From assembly GCA_009783695.1 (NCBI GenBank), contig WRCY01000009.1, forward strand, positions 1-54,609: DNA of 54,609 bases. The letters run 5' to 3'. This document shows positions 22,397 to 30,772 of the stretch, in pieces. This DNA comes from Oscillospiraceae bacterium. GTDB taxonomy: Bacteria > Bacillota > Clostridia > Oscillospirales > Ruminococcaceae. Every line of letters begins with the position of its first letter. Within the stretch, counting starts at the first letter, position 1. The notes below the pieces were generated by a model that was not told the DNA's origin, did no database searches, and was given only the letters and a program-made list of their open reading frames with translations. A program made the position numbers and the translations under genes.

Positions 22397-23425
22397 ATGA
22401 TTTTAGACAAATACAGAGCGGGCATAAATCTGGGCGGCTGGATTTCGCAGTGCAAAGACATGACACCCGAGCATATCGCCTCTTTTATAAAGAGAGAAAA
22501 TATAGCGCAGATTGCCTCATGGGGGCTTGACCACGTTCGGCTGCCTTTCGATTATACCGTGCTCGAGGACGACGACAAGCCGTTTGTTTATAAGGAAGAC
22601 GGCTTTGCGGTGATTGACAGTGCTCTCGCCTGGTGCAGGGAGTTCGGGTTAAACCTAATCCTTGATATGCACAAGGCTCCAGGCTATGCGTTCTGGAGTT
22701 ATAAAACCGAGAACGCGTTGTTTACCGATGAACAGACGCAGGACCGCTTTGTGTCCATTTGGCGAGAATTTGCGCGGCGCTACAGTAACGAGGGCGACAA
22801 TATAATTTTCGAGATTTTAAACGAAATCGTAGACCCGCACGGCGACAGCTGGAACAGAATTGCCCGCAAGGCGATAGACGCTGTACGCGAAACCGGAAGC
22901 GAAAGGTATATAATGCTCGGCGGCCCGCATTATAACTCGGTTGCAGGGCTTAAAACCCTCGATATTTACGACGACGAGCGCATACTTTACAACTTCCACT
23001 TCTACGAGCCGTTCCTTTTTACGCATCAGCGGGCGCGCTGGACGTCGCTTGAAGACACCGGCGTTGTACAGCCGTACCCGGGGAAGCTCGCGGGCTTTGA
23101 CATTATAAAGGAAATCGCCCCCGACCATTTAGGCTCCATGACCCCCGATACGGTGTTTGACTTTACGTTTCTTGAAGAAAAGCTCGCGCCCGCGATTGAA
23201 TTTATGGAGAAGACGGGCAGGCGGCTCTACTGCGGGGAATACGGCGCCATTGACCTTGCGGGAATCCCCGACCGCGTGAATTATCTGCGGGATAAGAACG
23301 CGCTGTTCGACAAATATAAAATCAGCCGCGCCTACTGGAATTATAAAGGGCTGGACTACTCGGCGGTTGATGACGACGGCGAGGCGGTTTCGATGGAGCT
23401 GGTAAAGGCGATTGGCGGGAAATAA
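22397..23425 (+). CDS. Glycoside hydrolase family 5 enzyme, apparently cytoplasmic
   Basis: 342 aa from ATG 22397, AAAGGA upstream; 35 more in-frame codons reach back but cross the promoter. GH5 TIM-barrel motifs: GINLGGWIS at the N-terminus, DHVRLPFDY near 58, acid/base Glu in FEILNEI near 145, and nucleophile Glu in LYCGEYGA near 280. No signal peptide or binding module is visible, so it probably acts inside the cell on imported glucan- or mannan-type oligosaccharides. A single gene between promoter and hairpin. Confidence 0.9.
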   Translation: MILDKYRAGINLGGWISQCKDMTPEHIASFIKRENIAQIASWGLDHVRLPFDYTVLEDDDKPFVYKEDGFAVIDSALAWCREFGLNLILDMHKAPGYAFWSYKTENALFTDEQTQDRFVSIWREFARRYSNEGDNIIFEILNEIVDPHGDSWNRIARKAIDAVRETGSERYIMLGGPHYNSVAGLKTLDIYDDERILYNFHFYEPFLFTHQRARWTSLEDTGVVQPYPGKLAGFDIIKEIAPDHLGSMTPDTVFDFTFLEEKLAPAIEFMEKTGRRLYCGEYGAIDLAGIPDRVNYLRDKNALFDKYKISRAYWNYKGLDYSAVDDDGEAVSMELVKAIGGK

Positions 23426-23445
23426 ACTGTTTTTGTAAATAATTA

Positions 23446-23480
23446 ACAAATATCGCCTTATAACAAGGCGATATATTTGT
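23446..23480 (+). terminator. Hairpin after the GH5 gene
   Basis: ACAAATATCGCCTT pairs with AAGGCGATATATTTGT around a short loop; the T tract is weak, so termination is likely but not certain. Confidence 0.55.
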
Positions 23481-23487
23481 ACACATA

Positions 23488-23521
23488 GTACCTTGCAATG
23501 TATGGTACAGTGTGCTATAAT
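23488..23521 (+). promoter_or_regulatory. Promoter with PadR-type operator
   Basis: TTGCAA (23493-23498), 17 nt, TATAAT (23516-23521). An inverted repeat GTACC-11-GGTAC (23488-23508) lies over the -35, and a PadR gene is second in the operon. Confidence 0.65.
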
Positions 23522-23547
23522 ATAGGTAATGATAAAGGAGAGATAGT

Positions 23548-24102
23548 ATGAAAAATTTAAAATTACTGTTAATAACAATGTTTGCACTTGCGTTTTTCGC
23601 CGCCTGCGGCAGCAACCAAGATGCGTTGACGCCGGAATCACCCGAGAATTCCATGCTTTCCGATGTCACGGCGGCTGTCAATGGTGAAGCGGGCGAGCTC
23701 GTCATAAGCTTCGGCTTTGAAAAGCAGTCAGGCTGGGCAAGCAATCAGTTCGCTGTTTGGATTGAAGACGCGGGCGGCTATTACGTAGAATCACTTTATG
23801 TCACTGCCTGGGCGACGGGCGGCGGCGCCGGGAAACGCTCGGAAGTGCTTTCTGAATGGGTAAACCGTTCGGGGTTTACAGATAAAACGCAGTCCGAGAC
23901 CGACGCAGTTTCAAGCGCGACGCCGCATACGGGAGCTTTGAGCTATACTTGGGACTTTACGGATTATCCCGATGGTGAATATGTTTTCTTTGTCGAGGGG
24001 AATCTACGCTGGGCGAATCGCGTGGTTTTTTCGGGAGCTTTTACAGCAGGAGCAGAGGTTATTAAAACAATAACGGCAGAAGCAGAGTATATTTATCAGT
24101 AA
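23548..24102 (+). CDS. DUF2271-type lipoprotein
   Basis: 184 aa, RBS AAAGGAGAG before ATG 23548. An N-terminal signal with a lipobox (LAFFAACGS, Cys at about 20) predicts a lipid anchor on the outer face of the membrane. The body matches the DUF2271 pattern: FAVWIEDAGGYYVESLYVTA near 70, VSSATPHTG near 125 and WDFTDYPDGEYVFFVEGN near 140. DUF2271 proteins often accompany FMN-binding or redox lipoproteins; the function is not established. It is first in an apparent operon with padR, DUF1700, DUF4097 and CPBP genes. Confidence 0.8.
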   Translation: MKNLKLLLITMFALAFFAACGSNQDALTPESPENSMLSDVTAAVNGEAGELVISFGFEKQSGWASNQFAVWIEDAGGYYVESLYVTAWATGGGAGKRSEVLSEWVNRSGFTDKTQSETDAVSSATPHTGALSYTWDFTDYPDGEYVFFVEGNLRWANRVVFSGAFTAGAEVIKTITAEAEYIYQ

Positions 24103-24125
24103 ACTCAAATAGATTGACAGGGGGG

Positions 24126-24452
24126 TTGATTGAAATTAACTCACAATTAAAGCGCGGAACGCTGGAGCTTTGCGTTCTTGCTCTGGTTTGCAGGGGCGAC
24201 TGTTACGGATATGAGCTTGTGAACCGCATCTCCGAAAGCATGCACATAACGGAGGGCACGATATATCCGCTTCTCAAAAGGCTCAAGGACAACGGGAGCA
24301 TAACCTCTTATATAGTCGAATCGCAGGAGGGCCCGCCCCGCAAGTACTATCAAATCACCGACAACGGCAAGGTTGAAAAGGAACGCCAGGAAAGCGAGTG
24401 GCGCGAATTTGCCGAGAGTATCGGAAAACTGATTAAGGGAGAGGGAGAGTAA
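24126..24452 (+). CDS. PadR-family transcriptional regulator
   Basis: About 108 aa. The start is uncertain: TTG 24114 has no SD, TTG 24126 lies right behind a GGGGGG tract, and ATT 24135 has the best SD spacing. The winged-helix core is clear: LKRGTLELCVLALVCRGDCY at the N-terminus, ITEGTIYPLLKRLKDNG near 45, PRKYYQIT near 72, plus a short C-terminal helix. PadR proteins of this short type commonly regulate the DUF1700/DUF4097 genes that follow. The likely operator is at 23488-23508. Confidence 0.85.
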   Translation: MIEINSQLKRGTLELCVLALVCRGDCYGYELVNRISESMHITEGTIYPLLKRLKDNGSITSYIVESQEGPPRKYYQITDNGKVEKERQESEWREFAESIGKLIKGEGE

Positions 24453-24531
24453 AAGAGTTTGAATGGAAAACAATACCTAAAAAGAAATCAAATTTTATGG
24501 CTTTTTGATGCCGGAAAGGGTTGGATAAAAT

Positions 24532-25419
24532 ATGTATAGAACCAAAGCAGAATTTTTAAGCAATCTCGAAAAGGAGCTCGGGCGGCTCGGGATTACCGAC
24601 AAGAGCGAAATCATCGCGGACTTTGAGCTGCACTTTGCGGACAGCACGGCGAAGGGCTTAAGCGATATTGAAATCTGTGCAAAGCTCGGAAGTATCTCCG
24701 AAATTGCAAAGCAATACGCGGAGGAGGAGATTTATCCCATTATTGCCGTCGAAAAAGCAAAGGAGCAGACCGCCGCAGAAGGAGCCGGGAGCGAGGAGGT
24801 TCCGCCGCCTGCTGCGGAGGAGCCGCAGCCCACACACTTTTCAACCCGGGATATGCCTCCCCCGCAAAACGACGCTTACGCCGACTATGTAAACAGCGGA
24901 ATCAAAATCAACTTTTTCAATAAAAAAAGTGAGCAGACCGCCGAGGCAGGCAATGCCGGCAGCACGTCCGCTCCTCCTCCCCGGTATAATAATCCGCAGG
25001 CCAATAATTATAATAATCATAATAACTATAATAATTATAACAGCTCCTGCAGTTCATTTAACGTGGGCGGGTTAATTACCGTGCTCATAGTTGATATTTT
25101 CGTGTTCAGCTGGGCGATTCCGGCGCTGTTCGGGATTATGGTTGCGTTTCTGGCGGCGCCTTTCGGGCTTGTCATTGGGGGAATCGCAACAATGGTCGGC
25201 GGCGCGTTCGGGACGGCTTTCTTCGGATTTTACTCGCCGTTCCCCGGATTGGTCACGTTCTTCGTGGGGCTGATGATATTGTCGCTCGGCGGGCTGTTCG
25301 GGCTGCTCGGCGTACAGTTTGTAAAGCTTTTTGTAAGCGCCGTCAAAGGGATTATCAACTGGCACGGCAACATGATTGCCGGACGCCCGGTCTTTAAAGC
25401 ACGGGAGGTGAGCGCATAA
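24532..25419 (+). CDS. DUF1700-type membrane protein
   Basis: 295 aa, RBS AAAGGG 12 nt upstream. The N-terminal 75 residues are the DUF1700 helical domain (RTKAEFLSNLEKELGRLGI, then KLGSISEIAKQYAEE). A Pro/Glu-rich linker and an Asn/Tyr-rich stretch (about 155-180) follow, then three hydrophobic segments between 185 and 275. In Firmicutes this protein is encoded between PadR and a DUF4097 protein, and the set is linked to envelope stress; that role is inferred here from context. The stop codon directly abuts the next ATG. Confidence 0.85.
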   Translation: MYRTKAEFLSNLEKELGRLGITDKSEIIADFELHFADSTAKGLSDIEICAKLGSISEIAKQYAEEEIYPIIAVEKAKEQTAAEGAGSEEVPPPAAEEPQPTHFSTRDMPPPQNDAYADYVNSGIKINFFNKKSEQTAEAGNAGSTSAPPPRYNNPQANNYNNHNNYNNYNSSCSSFNVGGLITVLIVDIFVFSWAIPALFGIMVAFLAAPFGLVIGGIATMVGGAFGTAFFGFYSPFPGLVTFFVGLMILSLGGLFGLLGVQFVKLFVSAVKGIINWHGNMIAGRPVFKAREVSA

Positions 25420-26364
25420 ATGAAAGCATTAGCAGTTATTTTTTCATCGCTGTTCCTTGTTTCGCTGGTCGGTATTATAATTTCGGCAGGGATAACCGGC
25501 GTCAGCGTTTTAAACATCATAGACACCGGCAGCTTCCATATCGGGTGGAATAATGCTGGGTGGGACGGCTATGAGGTTTCAAAGGAATTTAACGAAGCGT
25601 ACGATAATATCGAAATCGCCGTCCTCGCCGCACGAACAAACATAACCGTATCGCCCAACAATGTGACGCGCGTTTATTACAGCGGCAACAGAAACTTCCG
25701 CAACGTCGAATTCATCGCGGAGGTAAGGAACAGCACACTCGTCGTAAGGGAAAAAGGCAATTTCAGTCTTGGCTGGGGTTGGGGCTACTGGGGCTGGAGA
25801 GGCATAGGAAGCACGGCACTCGATATCGAGCTGCCGGAAAGTGTTTACAATAAAATCGACTTAAACCTCACGAGCGGGAAAATAAACGGCGAGCTGCCCG
25901 AAACCGACAACCTCCACGTGAACATCACGAGCGGCAGCGTCATGCTTGATTATAACCACGATAACACGCCGAATCACCTGCGGAGCCACTCCACAAGCGG
26001 AAGTATAACCATTAACGGCTTCTCCCCCAAAACGTATGACATCTACCTTACGTCCGGCAATCAGCGAATCACGGGGCTGTCGGGGAGCGGGAGCGTACAG
26101 CTTACGTCGGGCTCGGCGAACGTTGATTTCGGCGAATGGAACGGTAGCCTTAGCATAAAAGTTACGAGCGGGAGCGCAAACGTAACTGTTCCCGCGGGGA
26201 GCGGCGCGGATATTAATTTCTCGAGAACGAGCGGAAGCATAAGGTATAGCTTGGACGGCGACTCCGGCAGGCTCGAAAGGTCGGGCAATGCGAGCGCGGG
26301 CGGGGAGAACCGGCAGAGGGTTAATGTGGACCTGACGAGCGGGAGCGCGAGTATAACTAATTGA
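25420..26364 (+). CDS. DUF4097 beta-strand repeat protein
   Basis: 314 aa, start immediately after the DUF1700 stop. One N-terminal TM helix (residues 3-27) anchors an extracytoplasmic domain built of repeated beta strands with the DUF4097 hallmark TSGS/TSGN at about 20-residue intervals from residue 150 onward (TSGKINGEL, TSGSVML, TSGSITING, TSGSANV, TSGSASITN). DUF4097 folds as a beta helix/adhesin-like domain; the ligand is unknown. It is translationally close to its upstream partner. Confidence 0.88.
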   Translation: MKALAVIFSSLFLVSLVGIIISAGITGVSVLNIIDTGSFHIGWNNAGWDGYEVSKEFNEAYDNIEIAVLAARTNITVSPNNVTRVYYSGNRNFRNVEFIAEVRNSTLVVREKGNFSLGWGWGYWGWRGIGSTALDIELPESVYNKIDLNLTSGKINGELPETDNLHVNITSGSVMLDYNHDNTPNHLRSHSTSGSITINGFSPKTYDIYLTSGNQRITGLSGSGSVQLTSGSANVDFGEWNGSLSIKVTSGSANVTVPAGSGADINFSRTSGSIRYSLDGDSGRLERSGNASAGGENRQRVNVDLTSGSASITN

Positions 26365-26399
26365 CAAGTATCAGCAAAGCAGAAAGCGAGAAACAAACT

Positions 26400-27209
26400 A
26401 TGTGGAACAAAAATGAAAAGAAGCCGATTGTGAGGTACTTGCTGCTGACTTTTGCAATTGCTTGGATTGGCTTAATATTTCTCTTTGCGGGAGAGCAAAC
26501 AGGAATACTTACAGACAGCACTTTCGGAGTGGTTGCAAGCTTTGCCGTCGTCGGCTTTGTATGCGGCATGGCACCTGCATACGCGATGTTTATTTTACTT
26601 AAAAGAAGCGGGCAGATACGGGGGGTAAAAGATTTTTTGGGGCGAGTTTTTAAAACAGAAAAAGCTTTAAAAACAATAATTATTACCGCTCTGTTCTGCT
26701 TAGCTTTGCTTGCCCCGAATATTATACTAAACAGCTACATTGAAAACCCTTGGTACTTTTTCTTGTTCTTCATTCCGGCCATAGCGGTAATGATGGTTGG
26801 CGGCGGATTTGAAGAAATCGGGTGGAGAGGATTTTTGCAGCCTGCGCTTGAGGAGAAAATGCATTTTATTCCCGCTGCATTTATTGTAGGCGTTATATGG
26901 GCTGTTTGGCATTTTCCTGCTTGGCTTGTAACAAATCTAAACCAGTCAGATTTTAATATGCTTGCTTTTTCTATTTCTTGCATTACTATGAGCTTTATAA
27001 TGGCGGCGTTATATAAGCTTACAAGAAATGTTTTTTCCTGCGTTTTTTATCATGCATGGTCTAATGCTTTAGGCGGCATATTCACACTGGATATGCTAAC
27101 CCAGCCGCCGAACGTTAAGCTGATTGTTGTATGCGCGGTGCAGATTACCGCTGCGATTATTGTGTATATTATTGCGGCGGGGAAACAAAAGAAAGAAGCG
27201 GGGATTTAA
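26400..27209 (+). CDS. CPBP-family intramembrane metalloprotease (CAAX/Abi type)
   Basis: 269 aa from ATG 26400; the RBS is weak. About eight TM helices. The three conserved glutamate/histidine motifs are present: EEIGWRGFLQ near residue 137, WAVWHFPAW near 175 and FYHAWSN near 225. The family comprises CAAX-like proteases, some acting in bacteriocin self-immunity or signalling. It lies 35 bp behind the DUF4097 gene on the same strand and ends at a terminator. Confidence 0.87.
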   Translation: MWNKNEKKPIVRYLLLTFAIAWIGLIFLFAGEQTGILTDSTFGVVASFAVVGFVCGMAPAYAMFILLKRSGQIRGVKDFLGRVFKTEKALKTIIITALFCLALLAPNIILNSYIENPWYFFLFFIPAIAVMMVGGGFEEIGWRGFLQPALEEKMHFIPAAFIVGVIWAVWHFPAWLVTNLNQSDFNMLAFSISCITMSFIMAALYKLTRNVFSCVFYHAWSNALGGIFTLDMLTQPPNVKLIVVCAVQITAAIIVYIIAAGKQKKEAGI

Positions 27210-27228
27210 ATAACCCGCTTCTTTTTTA
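27191..27228. terminator. Bidirectional terminator between convergent genes
   Basis: GAAAGAAGCGGG pairs with CCCGCTTCTTTT around an AT-rich loop; T/A runs flank both sides, so it can end both the CPBP gene and the LemA gene (stop at 27229). Confidence 0.8.
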
Positions 27229-27780
27229 TTAAAAACTAATCTTCACGTCCTGCTTCTTGGCTTCCTCAGCCTCGAAGAAATCGAACTTTTGCAAATTCTT
27301 AGAGTTTGCGACTATGCTCGACGGGAATACGAGAATCGCTGTGTTAAACAGCGTGACGTTACTGTTATAGAGCCTGCGGGCGGCCTGCAGGTGCGCCTCG
27401 GCTTCGCGGATGCCGCGCTGCAAGTCGCTGAACATCTCGGCAGAGCGCAGCTCGGGGTACGCCTCGGCGACGGCGTTAATGCGCGCCATAAGCTGGTCGC
27501 ACTGTGCGCTTGCCTTGCTCAGCTCGCCTATGTTCATGCCCTTGCGCATCGAAATCACCATCGACAGCGTTTCCTTTTCGTGCGCGGCGAAGCCCCTGGC
27601 GACGTCCATCAGCTTTGTCAGCTTGTCGAAGCGGTTGGTGAGCGCCACTTCAATTCCGGAAAGCGCCTCGTTAATCTTGACCTGCTTGCGGTGAAAGTTG
27701 TTACCGGTGCCTATCCACCAGGCGAGGATTGAAATGCCGGCGATTACTAAAATCGCAGAGATAATAATGACTGCTTCCAT
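27229..27780 (-). CDS. LemA family protein
   Basis: 183 aa with AAAGGAG 8 nt upstream. One N-terminal TM helix (residues 3-23) and a long helical bundle with the family features: LTNRFDKLTKLMDVARGFAA near 48, AYPELRSAEMFSDLQRGIRE near 107, and RRLYNSNVTLFNTAILVFPS near 140. Two codons separate it from the upstream DUF3137 gene. LemA and DUF3137-type proteins are frequent neighbours; the biochemical role is unknown. Confidence 0.92.
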   Translation of the reverse strand: MEAVIIISAILVIAGISILAWWIGTGNNFHRKQVKINEALSGIEVALTNRFDKLTKLMDVARGFAAHEKETLSMVISMRKGMNIGELSKASAQCDQLMARINAVAEAYPELRSAEMFSDLQRGIREAEAHLQAARRLYNSNVTLFNTAILVFPSSIVANSKNLQKFDFFEAEEAKKQDVKISF

Positions 27781-27782
27781 TT

Positions 27783-28778
27783 TCAGTTCTCCTTTTCATT
27801 GGTTGCGAATAAGTTTTCATTTAACAAAAGCTCTTCGATAATGCTTTTTATATAATTCACGTCCCACTCCATCTGCATGCGGAGCGCCGTGATATTATCC
27901 GTTGCAAAGAGCTTCCTGCCGCACGGCTCGAACAAATCCCTGCCGTTATGCAGTGCGACGTGAACCTCTTTTCCGCAGAAATTCATGTGCGTTTGTGCAT
28001 CGGCTCTGTATCCGGGCCGCGTGCTTGCCTTGCTTTTTGCGTTTAATATATACTCCATGAAATGCGGGGTGAGTATATAAAACGCCGTGTGCGGGTCACC
28101 GCATTGAATTTGAAACCGGCTGTTGAACTCCATGTTCTCGGTTTCAATGTTAGACTTCGCCCGTTTGCCGACCGAGAGCCTTGAACGCAGCTGCAGGCTC
28201 CACGGCAGCGTCTTTGCGAGCCCGATAATCAGCCACTGCCCTTTGAATACTGTCACTCGCTTTTTACCGTTCTTGCTCCGAGTTACCTGCTCAAGGTGAA
28301 TGTCCGAGAACCTGAACCGTACGCCCTTGTAAAATCCCTCGACCATATCGCTGCCGCTGAGGTTGTTCCAATTACGCTGAATCAGCATGGATTCTTTAAT
28401 CGTGCTCTGCCCGATGTGACAGCCGGGTGCGTAGTGCGTGAGCTCGAACGTATCCGACAGCACACCCCTTACGATGTTGCTGCTGACAAGGCATTTGAGG
28501 CGATTTTTATAAAACATCGCATTAAGGCCGAAGAAGCCGCTCACTATACCAAGGGCAAACGCAAAAGGCCCGATGAAAAAGAACCCGGCGACCGCGGCAA
28601 TCATAAATATTGCCGCAGTCGTGGTGTTAGACCTCATGCCGCGCGTCAGGTTGCGGATTCTCGCTGTGAGCTCCCTCTCGTCCATCGGCGGACAGGAGCC
28701 GGTGTTTAAATTATTATTGTCGAGCCCATGGAGAAATGTATTATAACGCTGCTCGCGGACTCTGTCGCTTTGCCTCAT
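27783..28778 (-). CDS. DUF3137-type membrane protein, paralogue A
   Basis: 331 aa from ATG 28778 (AGGA 12 nt upstream). Two TM helices (about 60-100), then a soluble domain with FYKGVRFRFSDIHLEQVT near 155 and VFKGQWLIIGLAK near 185, and MEWDVNYIKSIIEELLL at the C-terminus. The protein at 29011 is a clear paralogue over its full length. As elsewhere, it pairs with LemA. An MITE-like element (28866-29024) separates the two paralogues. Confidence 0.8.
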   Translation of the reverse strand: MRQSDRVREQRYNTFLHGLDNNNLNTGSCPPMDERELTARIRNLTRGMRSNTTTAAIFMIAAVAGFFFIGPFAFALGIVSGFFGLNAMFYKNRLKCLVSSNIVRGVLSDTFELTHYAPGCHIGQSTIKESMLIQRNWNNLSGSDMVEGFYKGVRFRFSDIHLEQVTRSKNGKKRVTVFKGQWLIIGLAKTLPWSLQLRSRLSVGKRAKSNIETENMEFNSRFQIQCGDPHTAFYILTPHFMEYILNAKSKASTRPGYRADAQTHMNFCGKEVHVALHNGRDLFEPCGRKLFATDNITALRMQMEWDVNYIKSIIEELLLNENLFATNEKEN

Positions 28779-28834
28779 ATTTTCACTATGTCCTTTCTGC
28801 ATGGGCGGGGAATGAAAAGTTTCGTTTTGCCCGG
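28779..28834 (-). promoter_or_regulatory. Leader repeat before the DUF3137 gene A
   Basis: CCGGGCAAAACGAAACTTTT, then CATGCAGAAAGGACATAG; AGGA exactly 12 nt before ATG 28778. Confidence 0.7.
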
Positions 28835-28865
28835 TTTATTGCTGCTTGTTTCAACCTTTTACCTT

Positions 28866-29024
28866 ATACTAATATCCAATTAAAACATTGACAGCTTTGC
28901 GGTCTTTTTACTGCCATGCTTTGTTAAAAATGCTCGGAATAAACAAATTATTCCTGCGCTTTTTCCTCGCCTGACAATAAAAACATTCGCAAATTTTGTC
29001 ATTGTTTTTATCATATATTAATAT
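28866..29024. mobile_element. MITE-like element, copy A
   Basis: About 159 bp with imperfect inverted ends ATACTAATATCC ... ATATTAATAT and an inner perfect hairpin GGAATAA-ACAAA-TTATTCC. A copy of about 163 bp lies inverted at 37758-37920 with matching sequence along its length. It has no ORF. Its right end overlaps the last codons and stop of the DUF3137 gene B. Confidence 0.8.
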
Positions 29025-29961
29025 CAGCTTTAAATAAAGTTTCGTTCAGTAACAGCTCATCTATTATGTTCGCGATGTAATTCACGTCCCAGCGCATCTG
29101 CATGCGAAGCGTTTCGATATTGTTAACTTTAAACATCTTCCTTTTTTCACTGCAAAGCTCGAACAAATCCCGACCGCTGTCAAGCGCAATATGCATTTTA
29201 TCCCCGTCGAAGCTTACTGACATTTGGGCGTTTGCCCGTCCTGCGGCTTTTAAGATTTGCTCGATGAGCTGCGGCGTAAGTATATAAAAAGCCGTGTGCG
29301 GGTTTGAGGCGATAATTTGAAAACGCTTGTTAAACTCCATGCTCTCGGTTTCGATATCAGATTTTGCACTGTCGCCGCCTCTGCGCCCCCGAAGCTGAAC
29401 GCCGAAAGTCAGCGGCTTTGCGAGCTCGAGGATTAACCACTGCCCCTTGAATACGACCGAACGTCTTTCGCTTCCTTTTTTATTTGCCGATACCTGTTCG
29501 AGAAACACATCCGAGAAAGTGAACCCTATCCCTTTGTATGCACCCTCAATCAAATCGCTCCCGCTTATTTTGTTCCATGAACGGTGAATCAGCCCCGCAT
29601 ACATTATTATATCACGTCTGATACAGCCTGACGGCGAGTATCTGTCTATCTCAAACCGCGTAGCCAGCGCACACCTCACCACGCTGTCGCTTATAGCGAA
29701 CTTAAGCTTCTTTTTGTGCCTGTTTGCGGTCATGCCGGTCATGGAGGCTGCAGTAAGCCCGATAAATCCGAGGACAAGAAGACCAAGCCCGCGGCCGAGC
29801 GCAAGCTGAACATCAATACTGTACCATCCGATGCTGCTGCAAATAAATCCTATGAATCCTGAAATCCCCGCGATAACAGAATTCGTCCTGATTTTCGGTG
29901 TAAGTTCCTTTATTAATTCGTCGAGTTCAGTGTCTTTAAGCGCGTAAGAGGGTTTTGCCAT
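29011..29961 (-). CDS. DUF3137-type membrane protein, paralogue B
   Basis: 316 aa, RBS GGAGG 9 nt before ATG 29961. It shares order and motifs with the 27783 gene: two TM helices near 33-75, GIGFTFSDVFLEQVSANKKG near 145, VFKGQWLILELAKPL near 168, MRWDVNYIANIIDELLLNE near the end. The last codons and stop come from the inserted MITE-like element, so the original C-terminus may have differed by a few residues. Confidence 0.8.
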   Translation of the reverse strand: MAKPSYALKDTELDELIKELTPKIRTNSVIAGISGFIGFICSSIGWYSIDVQLALGRGLGLLVLGFIGLTAASMTGMTANRHKKKLKFAISDSVVRCALATRFEIDRYSPSGCIRRDIIMYAGLIHRSWNKISGSDLIEGAYKGIGFTFSDVFLEQVSANKKGSERRSVVFKGQWLILELAKPLTFGVQLRGRRGGDSAKSDIETESMEFNKRFQIIASNPHTAFYILTPQLIEQILKAAGRANAQMSVSFDGDKMHIALDSGRDLFELCSEKRKMFKVNNIETLRMQMRWDVNYIANIIDELLLNETLFKADINI

Positions 29962-29962
29962 A

Positions 29963-30772
29963 TCAGTTTTCCTCCAAGCCGTAAAGCCTTGCGGCGTTCC
30001 CGTAGAGAATAAGCTCTTTTGCCCGCCCGGACAGATTTAATTTTTCGATAAACTCAAGCTCGCCGTCAGCGTCCCACATGGGGTAGTCCGTCCCGAACAT
30101 GACACGCTCCTCGCCGTACATACTTATAAGCTTATTCGCGCTGCCGCTGCTTAATTCATACAGCGAGCTGCTCGTGTCAACGCAGAGGTTTTCAAAATCC
30201 GCAAGGCAGCCGCAGTCCCCCCACTCCGACCAGCCGCCGAAGTGCGCGCCGATTGCCGTAAGCTTCGGGAAACGGCGCAGAACATTCGCGAGTCTTTCAG
30301 GGTTTGAGAAGTTATATCTTTTATCACCGGTGTGAAACAGAATCGGAAGCCTGCCCTCTGCGCGTTCGTAAATCTTGAATACGGCGGGGTCGTCTATCCG
30401 AAACTTTTGAAAATCGGGATGAAGCTTGATTCCGCGCAGGTTTAAGCTTTCTGCGCGTATAAGCTCCGATTCAATTTCAAGCTCGCTCATCGCGGGATGC
30501 AGCGCTGCCAGGCAGATGAAGAAGCCGCCGGATTCTTCTGCGGCTTTTGACATATAATCGTTTATGATTCCAACCTGCTCGGGCGCAGTCGCTACTGAGC
30601 AGGCTACGCATTTCACGATGCCCGTACGTTTGCAGATTTCGAGCAGCTTGCTGACCGTGCCATTATATTTTACGGGTATGTCGTAGAAGCCGGAGATGCT
30701 TGCCGAGGCTCGTTCAGCGATTTTGTCGGGATAGATGTGTACGTGGGAGTCGATGATTTTCATGTTTTTCAT
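29963..30772 (-). CDS. Amidohydrolase-family metal-dependent hydrolase
   Basis: 269 aa from ATG 30772, which overlaps the dprA stop as ATGA; ATG 30763 is an alternative. It is a TIM-barrel amidohydrolase of the amidohydro_2/TatD-like kind: IIDSHVHIYP (metal HxH) at the N-terminus, RGIKLHPDFQ near 112, LFHTGD near 145, GAHFGGWSEW near 175 and MFGTDYPMWD near 228. It is cytoplasmic. The substrate is unknown; related proteins include decarboxylases and lactonases. Confidence 0.85.
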   Translation of the reverse strand: MKNMKIIDSHVHIYPDKIAERASASISGFYDIPVKYNGTVSKLLEICKRTGIVKCVACSVATAPEQVGIINDYMSKAAEESGGFFICLAALHPAMSELEIESELIRAESLNLRGIKLHPDFQKFRIDDPAVFKIYERAEGRLPILFHTGDKRYNFSNPERLANVLRRFPKLTAIGAHFGGWSEWGDCGCLADFENLCVDTSSSLYELSSGSANKLISMYGEERVMFGTDYPMWDADGELEFIEKLNLSGRAKELILYGNAARLYGLEEN

